Positions 8,478 through 16,393 of a stretch of DNA of 38,019 nucleotides are shown here, piece by piece; within the stretch, counting starts at the first letter, position 1, and the number at the start of each line of letters is the position of its first letter. The DNA lies in contig JAZDLO010000060.1 of the NCBI GenBank assembly GCA_043801935.1, forward strand, positions 1 through 38,019. Direction: 5' to 3'. The notes under the pieces are model-generated. The model did not search any database and was not told the origin of the DNA. It saw only the letters and a program-made list of their open reading frames with translations. A program made the position numbers and the translations under genes. The stretch is from JAZDLO01 sp043801935 (GTDB taxonomy: Bacteria; Actinomycetota; Thermoleophilia; RBG-16-64-13).

Positions 8478-10593
8478 TGCCTTCCTTTGCGGACATGTTC
8501 TCGAGCAGGCGGAGGCTGATCTTCTCCTTGCCGTTCTGCATCTGCACGTCGAGGACTTCTACCCGCACCATGTCGCCCCGGTTGACCACTTCTTCCACCG
8601 TCGCTATACGGCGGTCGGCCAGGCGAGAGATATGGATGAGACCGTCTGTGCCCGGCTTGAGAGTGACAAAGGCCCCGAACGAGGTGGTGGAAGCCACCCG
8701 GCCCTCGACGATGTCGCCCACCTCCGTCTCCCTGGTCAGAAGGCTGATGCGTTCGATGCAGCCGTCGCCCAGCTTGCCGTCGGTGGCAAAGACCTTGATC
8801 AGGCCGTCCTCCGATACGTCGATGGTGCATTCGAACTCGGCCTCCATCCCCCGGATGGTCTCGCCGCCCTTGCCGATGACCGCCCCGATCTTCTCGGGAT
8901 CGATGCGGATGGTGGCTATGCGAGGCGCGAACTCCGACAGCTCGGGGCGCGGAGCGGGCAGACTCTCTGTGATCTTGCCCAGAATGAACATGCGGGCCTT
9001 ACGCGCGCGCTCGAGAGCATCCTCCATGATGGCGAAGGTCACGCCCTTGATCTTGATGTCCATCTGCAGGGCGGTGATGCCTTTGTCGGTGCCGGCCACC
9101 TTGAAGTCCATGTCGCCCAAGTGGTCCTCCACCCCGGCGATGTCGGTGAGCACCACGTAGTCGTCCTTCTCCTTGACGAGACCCATGGCGATGCCCGCGA
9201 CGGGACGAGTGATGGGCACGCCTGCATCCATCAAGGCCAGGGTAGAGCCGCACACACTGGCCATAGAGCTGGACCCGTTGGATTCCAGCGTCTCAGAGAC
9301 CAGACGGATGGTGTAGGGAAAGGCCTCTTCATCCGGGATCACCGGGAAGAGCGCCCGCTCGGCGAGGGCCCCGTGGCCGATCTCACGTCGACCGGGACCA
9401 CGCATGAAGCCGGTCTCGCCCACACTGAAGGGCGGGAACTTGTAGTGGTGCATGAAGCGCTTCGACTCTTCCAGATCGAGTCCGTCGACGCGCTGCTCGT
9501 CCCGAGCCGCGCCCAAGGTGAGGAGCGTGAGCACTTGGGTCTGACCCCTCGTGAAAAGCCCGGAACCGTGCGTGCGCGGAGCTACCCGCACGTCGCAGCT
9601 GATATCCCGGATCTCGTCCACACCTCGGCCATCGGGGCGCTTCTTGTCGACGGCGATGACACGGCGCACCGTCTCTTTCTCTACAGCGTCGAAGGCCTTG
9701 GCCAGTTGGGCCGTTTCGCCTGCCGGGTCTTCCGAGTCTTCGGCCGGAGGCCAGGCTGCAAGCACTTCCTGCTTGAGTGCGGCTATGGCATTGCCTCGTT
9801 CGTGTTTGTCGAGCACGTTGCTCGCCTGCTCGATCTCGCCGCCGAAACGGGCTTTGATCTTATCCATGAGCAGCCTGTCGGGCAGCTTCTCGGCGAATTC
9901 CATCTTGGGCACACCCACCTCGGCAGCCCAGGCACGGATGACCTCCACCTCCTTCTTGATGGCCTCATGGGCCACCTGCAGCCCGGCGATGATGTCGGCC
10001 TCGTCCACCTCGTCGCAGCCGGCCTCCACCATGCCGATGGCGTCGTAGGTGCCGGCGACCACCAGGTTCACGGCGCTCTGGTCGATCTGCTCGTAGGTGG
10101 GGTTGACCACCCAGGAACCCTCGACCTTGGCCACCCGCACCGCTCCGACCGGACCCGCGAACGGGGCCTCGGACAAACTGAGCGCCGCCGACGCGCCGGC
10201 CAGCGCCAGTACGTCGTACGGGTTCTTCCTGTCCACGGAGAGCACCGTAGCCACGATGTGCGTCTCTTTGTTGAAGCCCTTCGGCCACAATGGCCGGATG
10301 GGCCTGTCGATGAGCCGGGCGTTCAAAATGGCTTGATCGCTGGGCCGGCCTTCTTTCTTGATGAAGCCGCCGGGGATCTTGCCCGCGGCGTACATCCCCG
10401 CTTCTACATCCACGGTAAGGGGGAAGAAATCCACATTCCGCTCGTTGCTCGATATGACTGCCGTGACCAACACCATGGTGTCGCCCGAGCGGACCACGAC
10501 CGCGCCGCTCGCCTGCTTCGCCAACCTGCCGGTCTCGAAGCTGATCCTCTTGTCGCCTAACGTTACCTCTGCCGTGCTTACTCCACTGACCAC
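8467..10593 (-). CDS. pnp: Polyribonucleotide nucleotidyltransferase (PNPase)
   Basis: Phosphorolytic 3'-to-5' exoribonuclease of mRNA turnover. The 708 residues show all family domains: first RNase PH-like domain (about 15-145), alpha-helical linker (about 150-320), second RNase PH-like domain (about 325-550) with the catalytic-region motif GDMDFKVAGT, KH domain with GxxG loop GKGG (about 574) and S1 domain (about 625-700). The start is GTG 10593, with GGGAG nine bases upstream. It follows rpsO, the usual partner, after a 93-base gap that contains a perfect short hairpin. Its stop overlaps the M16 peptidase start. Confidence 0.98.
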   Translation of the reverse strand: MVSGVSTAEVTLGDKRISFETGRLAKQASGAVVVRSGDTMVLVTAVISSNERNVDFFPLTVDVEAGMYAAGKIPGGFIKKEGRPSDQAILNARLIDRPIRPLWPKGFNKETHIVATVLSVDRKNPYDVLALAGASAALSLSEAPFAGPVGAVRVAKVEGSWVVNPTYEQIDQSAVNLVVAGTYDAIGMVEAGCDEVDEADIIAGLQVAHEAIKKEVEVIRAWAAEVGVPKMEFAEKLPDRLLMDKIKARFGGEIEQASNVLDKHERGNAIAALKQEVLAAWPPAEDSEDPAGETAQLAKAFDAVEKETVRRVIAVDKKRPDGRGVDEIRDISCDVRVAPRTHGSGLFTRGQTQVLTLLTLGAARDEQRVDGLDLEESKRFMHHYKFPPFSVGETGFMRGPGRREIGHGALAERALFPVIPDEEAFPYTIRLVSETLESNGSSSMASVCGSTLALMDAGVPITRPVAGIAMGLVKEKDDYVVLTDIAGVEDHLGDMDFKVAGTDKGITALQMDIKIKGVTFAIMEDALERARKARMFILGKITESLPAPRPELSEFAPRIATIRIDPEKIGAVIGKGGETIRGMEAEFECTIDVSEDGLIKVFATDGKLGDGCIERISLLTRETEVGDIVEGRVASTTSFGAFVTLKPGTDGLIHISRLADRRIATVEEVVNRGDMVRVEVLDVQMQNGKEKISLRLLENMSAKEGSVD

Positions 10594-10629
10594 TTTCTTT
10601 TCTCCCGTCTGAGGACCTCTCCTGGGCCC

Positions 10630-10647
10630 TCTGATTCCGTCATCAGA
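10630..10647 (-). promoter_or_regulatory. Hairpin in the rpsO-pnp gap (pnp leader)
   Basis: A perfect 6-bp inverted repeat, TCTGAT/ATCAGA, with a 6-base loop, lies 36 bases upstream of the pnp start in the 93-base gap after rpsO. There is no T-run after it, so it is not a canonical terminator. In E. coli the pnp leader hairpin is cut by RNase III and PNPase represses itself through it. A similar role here is only an inference from position. Confidence 0.4.
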
Positions 10648-10686
10648 CTACTTCGCTGCTACTTCTTTCCGACGATCGCCGCCGAC

Positions 10687-10953
10687 CTACCTGCGGAGGC
10701 CCAGATCTCTGACCACCGTCCGGTACCGCTCCACATCCTGCTTCTGCAGATAGTTGAGCAGACGGCGCCGATGACCCACCATCTTGAGCAGGCCCCGCCG
10801 GGAGTGGTGATCTTTGGAATGAGTCTTGAGGTGCTCGGTGAGCACGTTGATCCGCTCGGTGAGGATGCCGATCTGCACCTCCGGGGACCCCGTGTCCACT
10901 TCGTGCTTCTTGAATCGATCTATGATCTCGGTCTTGCGGTCTCTAGTCAGCAT
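10687..10953 (-). CDS. rpsO: 30S ribosomal protein S15
   Basis: Small-subunit protein that binds 16S rRNA helices 20-22 early in assembly. The 88-residue product matches the family length and shows the conserved features GSPEVQIG, LTEHLKTHSKDHHSRRGLL and VGHRRRLLNYL. The frame is open well upstream, but ATG 10953 is chosen because the protein then starts like other S15 proteins and GGGAGG lies about seven bases before it. It is the first gene of an rpsO-pnp pair and follows a 226-base gap that probably contains its promoter and leader. Confidence 0.98.
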   Translation of the reverse strand: MLTRDRKTEIIDRFKKHEVDTGSPEVQIGILTERINVLTEHLKTHSKDHHSRRGLLKMVGHRRRLLNYLQKQDVERYRTVVRDLGLRR

Positions 10954-11179
10954 GCATGGCCTCCCTGGGCTCCTTGCTCCCAGCCGGGACGCTACGGTCC
11001 GAGCCGCGATGCAGGTTTCAATGCCGGTGCGACCCCAGGGGGCCGGCGAGCGCAGCTTTCGCGAACTCCAGGAGGATGCACCCCGCCGGGGCGAACTGCG
11101 CCCGAGGCGGTGATGTAGGTTACCACAGGCAAGTGCAGGGGAACCGGTTCCAAGGCTGTTCCTCCAGCCCCGCATGTCC
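10954..11179 (-). promoter_or_regulatory. Non-coding gap before rpsO (probable promoter/leader)
   Basis: 226 bases between the deacetylase stop and rpsO. It holds several GC-rich inverted repeats on the rpsO-sense strand: GGGCG/CGCCC with a 5-base loop (11089-11103), CCCC/GGGG with a 3-base loop (11081-11091), the 12-base palindrome GGAACCGGTTCC (11140-11151) and GGCTG/CAGCC with a 6-base loop (11154-11169). The last two lie just after the deacetylase stop and could end its transcript, although no T-run follows. I could not identify a convincing -35/-10 pair. S15 leaders are often autoregulatory in bacteria, so the proximal hairpins may serve that role (inference). Confidence 0.4.
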
Positions 11180-12109
11180 TTAGCGAACGATGCGCGCGAA
11201 ACTGGCGAGCGGGAGAAACGCTTGTACTCTGCGCCGGTTGATCTCGAAAACGGCACGAGGATCGAGGTCCTTGCCGTTGCCGGTCGCGACGGCCATCAGA
11301 TAGCCGGCGGCCTGGGCCGCGGTGATGACCCTGTCGTCATGGGCGCCGCTCGGATAGCAGAAGACATAACCGGGCTCACCGATCGCCTGGGTGATGGCGT
11401 TGCGCGAGTCGACCAACTCGGAGCGGAGCCGGGCGTCCGACACACCCCGCAGATCGGGGTGGGAGACCGAATGTGATTGTATCGACATCCCTTGCGCAGC
11501 CATCTCTCGGAGCTGTCCCCATTCCATCTGGCCCTCTTCGCCTACCCGCCCGGTAATAACGAAGAAGGTGGCGGTAAAACCATTCTCCTTGAGCACGGGG
11601 AAGGCCACTTCGTAGTTGTCGAGACCGCCGTCATCGAAGGTGAGCACCACGGGCTTCGGAGGAAGCTGTTTGCGCCCGGCCATGGCCAGGTAGACGTCGG
11701 CCAGGCTGACCGTCTGATATGCATTGTCGAGGAGGTACTTCATCTCGGCCTTGAAGTCCTTTGTTCGAACGGTCAGCCCATCAGCGTAGGGACCCGCCGG
11801 TGGAGGAGTTTCATCGACGTAGTGATACATGAGGATAGGTGTGTCGACTCTGGTGGCCCCTGCCGGCAGCGGGCCGGTCAGCAACGCCAGCGCCGCGGCC
11901 GAGCCTCGGGCCTTGGCCATGCCGAGAGCGATGACGCCGCCAGCGCCAGCGGGCTTCTTTCCGGGAGTCGCGAACACTATCCCGACCACCGCTATCACAA
12001 GAGCAGCTAACACAAGCGCCGTGACTGCCGGTATCCGCGAGCCGTGCGCGAACTTGCCCCCGCCCGCGCCCGCTCGTCCGCAGGCTCCGAGTTCAGCCCG
12101 AGTGTGCAT
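11180..12109 (-). CDS. Membrane-anchored polysaccharide deacetylase (NodB/CE4 domain)
   Basis: A 309-residue protein with one N-terminal transmembrane helix (about 25-48) and an extracytoplasmic NodB homology domain. Metal-dependent deacetylase motifs are present: TFDDG (157-161; Asp159/Asp160), the His pair in HSVSH (213 and 217) and CYPSG (251-255), where many relatives have RxPxG. An upstream strand, PILMYHYVDE (91-100), is typical of secreted xylanase/chitin-deacetylase-like members. Likely substrates are peptidoglycan or wall glycans. ATG 12109 lies 14 bases after the L,D-transpeptidase stop; the longer open frame would overlap that gene and is not favoured. B. subtilis has a related gene (ylxY) next to pnpA. 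Confidence 0.9.
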   Translation of the reverse strand: MHTRAELGACGRAGAGGGKFAHGSRIPAVTALVLAALVIAVVGIVFATPGKKPAGAGGVIALGMAKARGSAAALALLTGPLPAGATRVDTPILMYHYVDETPPPAGPYADGLTVRTKDFKAEMKYLLDNAYQTVSLADVYLAMAGRKQLPPKPVVLTFDDGGLDNYEVAFPVLKENGFTATFFVITGRVGEEGQMEWGQLREMAAQGMSIQSHSVSHPDLRGVSDARLRSELVDSRNAITQAIGEPGYVFCYPSGAHDDRVITAAQAAGYLMAVATGNGKDLDPRAVFEINRRRVQAFLPLASFARIVR

Positions 12110-12123
12110 CAGCGCTTCTCTTT

Positions 12124-13734
12124 CTAGTAGATGTGGACCTTGGTCCCCACGCTGATCAGAGGATAGAACTCGTCCATGTCCCACAGAGGAAGTCGGATGC
12201 AGCCATGACTGGCCGGCCACGCCGGCACCGAGGGATAGCCGTGGATGGCAAGGATGCCTCGCAGGTAGAGCGGCTTGTAGCGCGGCCCGTCCCACTTGGG
12301 AGACTTGGCGTATATGCTGTAGGTGCGGGTGGGAGTGACGATCCCTACATTCGCGTTACCCGTGGAGGTCGCCAGAGTCCGTATCACCGTGCCATTCTTG
12401 ACGTAGAGAAGCACTTGCTTCGCCTTATTGACCTCTATCCAGGCCCCCGAGCCGGTCCTGCTCGGCGTGGGTGGGGTGGCGCCGAGAAGACGGCCCCAGA
12501 CCTGGGAGCCCACTACCCCGTCTCGGCCCAACCCCTCCCATTTCTGGAAGGCCATCACCGCCTGATACGTGCGTTTGTCGAAGACGCCGTCGATGGGGCC
12601 GGGCCGGTAGGTGAGATCGGTGAGCTTCTGTTCCAGCCACACGACCTCGGCCCCGCTCGAACCGGAGGCTACCGTCGAGAAGGTGAAACCATCGGGCAGA
12701 TCGGTCACGGAAAGGAGCAGCTTGACCTGGCCGACGACCGCCGGAGACAGGCCGACGAAGTCCATCGAGGCGACAGCTTCCGCCCGGTTCAGCAGCAGTG
12801 ACGACACGGGCGCCGGCACGCCTCCGGACTGTACGAGGAGGACGATACCGCCGTCCCGCGCCACATAGGGACCAGCAGCCAACGCATCGGGGAACTTGTC
12901 CCCGGTCGCCACGGCCACATGCGCATAGCTCATGCCTTCGGTCGCAGCGTATTCGGCGACTCTCGCCGAAGTGTCATATCGGTCTGTTCCCACTATGCGC
13001 GTCAGCGTCAAGCCGGGAAGTCCCGGATCGGCATAGGTGCCCACCACGAGCCCTGCGGTGACCTCGAGCCCCATCAGCGCCTGCATGGTGACATCGGGAA
13101 CCGGGCCGTTGGCAGGGGTGAGGAGGATCGGCCAGCCCTTGACACCCGCCAAGGGGGCCACCGAGAGAGCATCCGGAAAGGAATCGCCGGGCACGATGAC
13201 CACCCCGGACGGCGTTCCCAGCTTCATTCTTATCTGCTCGGCCACCAAGCGAGCGGTGTCATAACGGTCGAGTCCCGTGAGGACCACGATCCCCTCGGGA
13301 GCCGCCGCCAGATCGGGAAAGGCCACCTTGACCTGGGCGGCGACAGCCGCCTCCAGGCCCACTACGAAGATCTTGCCGGGTTGGAGACGGGCGATCTCGG
13401 TCGTGGTGTCCTCGTCGAGTGTCGCCGAGTGCGTGAGCAGTACCGGCCCCTCGTATGCGGCCGCGAGCGGGGCGGCGCTGAGGGCATCGGGGTAGTTCTC
13501 TCCGGTCGCAAGCACCACCGCCCCCACCCCGGAAGCGAAACCCGCCTGGGAGACTCTGATCGCGGTCTCATACCGGTCGGCACCGCTGATACCCTGATAT
13601 TCTGGGGCAGCGAGCGCCGGCGCCGGCAGGACCAGCATCCACGCGGCCAGGAGCACAATCACCGCCGACCCGATAGCTGCCGCCAGGGCGGCAGAAAGCG
13701 GCCGGCCGTCTGCCCGGAGTCTTAGAGAAGCCAT
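12124..13734 (-). CDS. Secreted L,D-transpeptidase with CWB2 repeats and peptidoglycan-binding domain
   Basis: Predicted 3-3 peptidoglycan cross-linking enzyme of 536 residues. An N-terminal signal or anchor helix (about 16-42, ending ALAA) is followed by three cell-wall-binding type 2 repeats (about 47-140, 150-240, 246-345; each with the pattern G.DRY.TA and FPDAL or YPDAL). Then come a peptidoglycan-binding-1 domain (about 360-417; IDGVFDKRTY.AV.AFQ) and a YkuD catalytic domain (431-536). The catalytic motif is complete: His498, then SHGCIRL with His510 and Cys512. ATG 13734 follows a strong AAGGAGGGG ribosome-binding site. The deacetylase directly downstream suggests a joint cell-wall role. 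CWB2 repeats on an L,D-transpeptidase imply surface attachment as well as catalysis. Confidence 0.95.
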   Translation of the reverse strand: MASLRLRADGRPLSAALAAAIGSAVIVLLAAWMLVLPAPALAAPEYQGISGADRYETAIRVSQAGFASGVGAVVLATGENYPDALSAAPLAAAYEGPVLLTHSATLDEDTTTEIARLQPGKIFVVGLEAAVAAQVKVAFPDLAAAPEGIVVLTGLDRYDTARLVAEQIRMKLGTPSGVVIVPGDSFPDALSVAPLAGVKGWPILLTPANGPVPDVTMQALMGLEVTAGLVVGTYADPGLPGLTLTRIVGTDRYDTSARVAEYAATEGMSYAHVAVATGDKFPDALAAGPYVARDGGIVLLVQSGGVPAPVSSLLLNRAEAVASMDFVGLSPAVVGQVKLLLSVTDLPDGFTFSTVASGSSGAEVVWLEQKLTDLTYRPGPIDGVFDKRTYQAVMAFQKWEGLGRDGVVGSQVWGRLLGATPPTPSRTGSGAWIEVNKAKQVLLYVKNGTVIRTLATSTGNANVGIVTPTRTYSIYAKSPKWDGPRYKPLYLRGILAIHGYPSVPAWPASHGCIRLPLWDMDEFYPLISVGTKVHIY

Positions 13735-13959
13735 CTCCCCTCCTTGGTGGGTCCATCGGTCTCCGCGCCGGGGAAGGACGCGGGCGTCGCACGCACCCGT
13801 TCGCCTCCGACACGCCTTGTTCCTAGGGCCATCTGACCGCTCCCTTCGTCAGGGTCAAGTGTATTCAAGGCGGGACAGAGCCGCAACCCCCAAGGGGCGC
13901 GAGCAGCGACGGCCGACCATAGGAGCCGCCTCACCCCGGCGCGACCCCCCGGAGAGCCG
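13735..13959 (-). promoter_or_regulatory. L,D-transpeptidase upstream region: candidate promoter and folded leader
   Basis: 225 non-coding bases. A candidate sigma-70-type promoter has -35 TTGCGG (13886-13881) and -10 TACACT (13863-13858) with a 17-base spacer. That would give a leader of roughly 115 bases. The same region can fold: CGCCTTG (13872-13866) pairs perfectly with CAAGGCG (13819-13813), enclosing an inner TGACC/GGTCA stem (13857-13834). The inner stem overlaps, and so competes with, CCCT/AGGG (13854-13842). If the promoter is used as drawn, the outer stem would not be transcribed whole, so the two readings conflict. No known riboswitch class was recognised. Confidence 0.4.
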
Positions 13960-15369
13960 TCAGTCCAAGGGATGGGTCATGGCAGCGGGATCGACCGCCC
14001 GGTCGAACTCCTCGGCGGTCACGTACCCAAGAGCCAGGGCCGCCTCTCGCAAAGTGAGGTCGTCCGCATGCGCGCGGTGGGCGATCTCGGCGGCCTTGTC
14101 GTACCCGATGACGGGACTAAGAGCAGTCACCAGCATGAGAGACCCCCGCACGTACCGCTCGATCCGGCCGCGATCGGCGCGCATCCCTGCGACCAGATGG
14201 TCGGTGAAGCTCCGGCACCCATCGGCCAAGAGCCGAATAGACTGGAGGACGTCGAAGACGATGAGCGGCTTGTAGACGTTCATCTCCAGGTAGCCTCCGG
14301 CGCCCGCGAAACCCACAGCCACGTCGTAGCCCATCACCTGCACGGCCACCATGGCCAAGGCCTCGCACTGGGTAGGATTCACCTTGCCCGGCATAAAAGA
14401 CGAGCCGGGCTCGTTGGCCGGCAGGACAAGTTCGGCGATGCCGGCACGCGGGCCGCAGCTGAGCAGCCGGATGTCGTTGGCGATCTTGTAGAGAGAGCAG
14501 GCCAGCGTGCGCAACGTGCCGCTCGTCATGACCAGTGAGTCGTGGGCGCCTTGGGCGGCGAAGCGGTTGCGAGCCGGGACGAACGGGAGCGACGTGAGCA
14601 CGGCTATCTCCTGGATCGCGGCTTCGGCGAACCCTCCGACTGAATTGAGGCCAGTGCCGACCGCCGTCCCGCCTAGAGGTAACTCATACAAGCTCCCCAG
14701 GGCAGCGCGGATGCGCTCCAGGCTGTCGTCGAGCATCCCCACGTAACCCGAGACCTCTTGCCCTAGTGTGAGGGGTACCGCGTCCTGCAGATGAGTGCGC
14801 CCGATCTTGACGATGTCCGCCCACTCGGCGGCCTTTTCGTGCAGCCCATCGCGCAGCTTCGCGACCATCGGCATCAACGTGTCACGGATCGCGAGGCTCA
14901 CGGCGATGTTCATAGCCGTAGGAAAAGCGTCGTTGGACGATTGCGATAGGTTGACGTGATCGTTGGGATGTACCGGGTGCTTGCCGCCCAGGGGGTTACC
15001 GGCCATCTCGTTAGCCCGATTGGCGATGACCTCGTTGACGTTCATGTTGCACTGGGTGCCGCTGCCGGTCATCCACACCTTGAGCGGGAATTCCGTGTCG
15101 AGTCCTCCCTGGATGACCTCCGCAGCCGCGCTCACGATCAGCCGGGCCACATCGGCAGGCAATCTCCCCAGTCCTGCGTTTGCGACCGCCGACGCCATCT
15201 TGACCACAGTCAGCGCGCGAACGACCTCCAGGGGCATGAGATCATGCCCGATATCGAAGTTGGCGAGGGACCGCTGCGTATGAGCACCCCAATAACGACC
15301 GGCGGGCACCTGCACGGCGCCCAGGCTGTCGGACTCAGTGCGCCATGTCGGATCAACCGATGAAGTCAC
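13960..15369 (-). CDS. fumC: Class II fumarate hydratase
   Basis: Reversible hydration of fumarate to L-malate in the TCA cycle; the homotetramer needs no iron-sulfur cluster. The 469 residues match the family length. Motifs are TGSGTQCNMNVNEVIANRA (101-119), HPNDHVN (134-140), GRTHLQDA (190-197, with catalytic His193) and the superfamily signature GSSFMPGKVN (322-331). The Gln in TGSGTQ and the overall pattern favour fumarase over aspartase. GTG 15369 is preceded by GGGGGG; the longer open frame would run into ribF and is rejected. The gene is isolated from other TCA genes and sits between ribF and a cell-wall pair, 67 bases after ribF. Confidence 0.94.
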   Translation of the reverse strand: MTSSVDPTWRTESDSLGAVQVPAGRYWGAHTQRSLANFDIGHDLMPLEVVRALTVVKMASAVANAGLGRLPADVARLIVSAAAEVIQGGLDTEFPLKVWMTGSGTQCNMNVNEVIANRANEMAGNPLGGKHPVHPNDHVNLSQSSNDAFPTAMNIAVSLAIRDTLMPMVAKLRDGLHEKAAEWADIVKIGRTHLQDAVPLTLGQEVSGYVGMLDDSLERIRAALGSLYELPLGGTAVGTGLNSVGGFAEAAIQEIAVLTSLPFVPARNRFAAQGAHDSLVMTSGTLRTLACSLYKIANDIRLLSCGPRAGIAELVLPANEPGSSFMPGKVNPTQCEALAMVAVQVMGYDVAVGFAGAGGYLEMNVYKPLIVFDVLQSIRLLADGCRSFTDHLVAGMRADRGRIERYVRGSLMLVTALSPVIGYDKAAEIAHRAHADDLTLREAALALGYVTAEEFDRAVDPAAMTHPLD

Positions 15370-15436
15370 TACGATCCCCCCTTTGTGCCGCGACAGCCGG
15401 CTGCGCGGGGGTGCCGGCAACAGCGTTCGGATCCCG

Positions 15437-16393
15437 TCAGACCAGGTCGCCCCCGCTCCCCAGGTACTCCCGAGCGAAGTCGACATCCCGCCGGATACGC
15501 GCAGCCAGCGTGCCGGCGTCCGGAAAGGTCCGCTGGCTGCGGATACGCTCCAGGAAGTCCACCGCCATGCGAGACCCGTAGATGTCGCCCGTGTAGTCGA
15601 GGAGCAAAGTCTCTATCCGGGTCTTCTTGTCCCCCTCGAACGTTGGATTGGTGCCCACGCTGGTGACCGAGGGATGGGCGACTACCTCATCCACGAACGA
15701 ACGGGTGACATAGACCCCTCGCCGAGGTATGGCCGTGCCGGTGTCCACGGCCAAGTTGGCCGTCGGAGCCTCCAGCGCGCGGCCCCGGCCCACTCCGCTC
15801 ACGACCACTCCTTCGATTCGATGCCAACGCCCGAGCAGCCGGGCGGCGGCCGCCACACGTCCGGCGCTGATCAACTTCCGGATTCGGGTACTCGAGATAG
15901 TCTCCCCGCTTTCTTCCGCCAAGGATACCGAACGCACTTCGAAATCATGGGTCGCTCCATAGTCTCGGAGGTCGGCGGACGTTCCGGCGCCAAGATGACC
16001 GAAATGGAAGTTCTCTCCCACCAGAACCTGGCGAGCTCCCAAGCGATGGGATAGCACCAGGCGACAGAAAGCTTCCGGAGAAAGCTGGGCGAACGCCCGA
16101 TCGAACTCCACCACCACGAGTTCGTCCACTCCCAGGGCCTCGAGAAGCTCGGCCTTCCGCTCCAACGACGTCAGCATGCGCGGCGCCGGTTTGGGATGCA
16201 AGACCGCCTCCGGATGGGGATAGAAGGTGACCGCCGCCGAGCGGGCGCCCATCACTCGAGCGCGCTCCACAGCCTCGCCTAAGATGCGCTGGTGTCCCCG
16301 ATGGACCCCGTCGAAGACGCCGATGGCCACCACCCGACCATTGCCGGGAGCTTCCTCGATCTCGTCCAGGGAAGTGTAGACGCGCATGTTCAC
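15437..16393 (-). CDS. ribF: Bifunctional riboflavin kinase / FAD synthetase
   Basis: Makes FMN from riboflavin and then FAD. The 318 residues consist of an N-terminal FMN adenylyltransferase domain (about 20-180), with the nucleotide-binding FDGVHRGH (27-34) and ISSTRIRKLI, and a C-terminal riboflavin kinase beta-barrel (about 185-310) with GRGRALEAPTANL. The first codon is GTG 16393, which overlaps the truB stop as GTGA; ATG 16387 is an alternative giving MRVYTSLDEI, a usual family start. It is the last gene of the rimP-to-ribF operon. Confidence 0.96.
   Translation of the reverse strand: MNMRVYTSLDEIEEAPGNGRVVAIGVFDGVHRGHQRILGEAVERARVMGARSAAVTFYPHPEAVLHPKPAPRMLTSLERKAELLEALGVDELVVVEFDRAFAQLSPEAFCRLVLSHRLGARQVLVGENFHFGHLGAGTSADLRDYGATHDFEVRSVSLAEESGETISSTRIRKLISAGRVAAAARLLGRWHRIEGVVVSGVGRGRALEAPTANLAVDTGTAIPRRGVYVTRSFVDEVVAHPSVTSVGTNPTFEGDKKTRIETLLLDYTGDIYGSRMAVDFLERIRSQRTFPDAGTLAARIRRDVDFAREYLGSGGDLV

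Noticed and set aside
8332..10560. Long plus-strand open frame (742 codons) opposite pnp
   Set aside because: Same reason: pnp has complete PNPase domains on the minus strand, and the antisense product is His/Asp/Gly-rich without recognisable motifs.
13735..13959. c-di-AMP (ydaO/yuaA) riboswitch before the cell-wall gene
   Set aside because: The conserved ydaO core sequences I know are not present; only a generic fold is visible.
15370..15436. GCCGGC/GCCGGC inverted repeat (15396-15418) as a ribF terminator
   Set aside because: Loop of 11 bases, self-complementary arms and no T-run; not enough to call a terminator.
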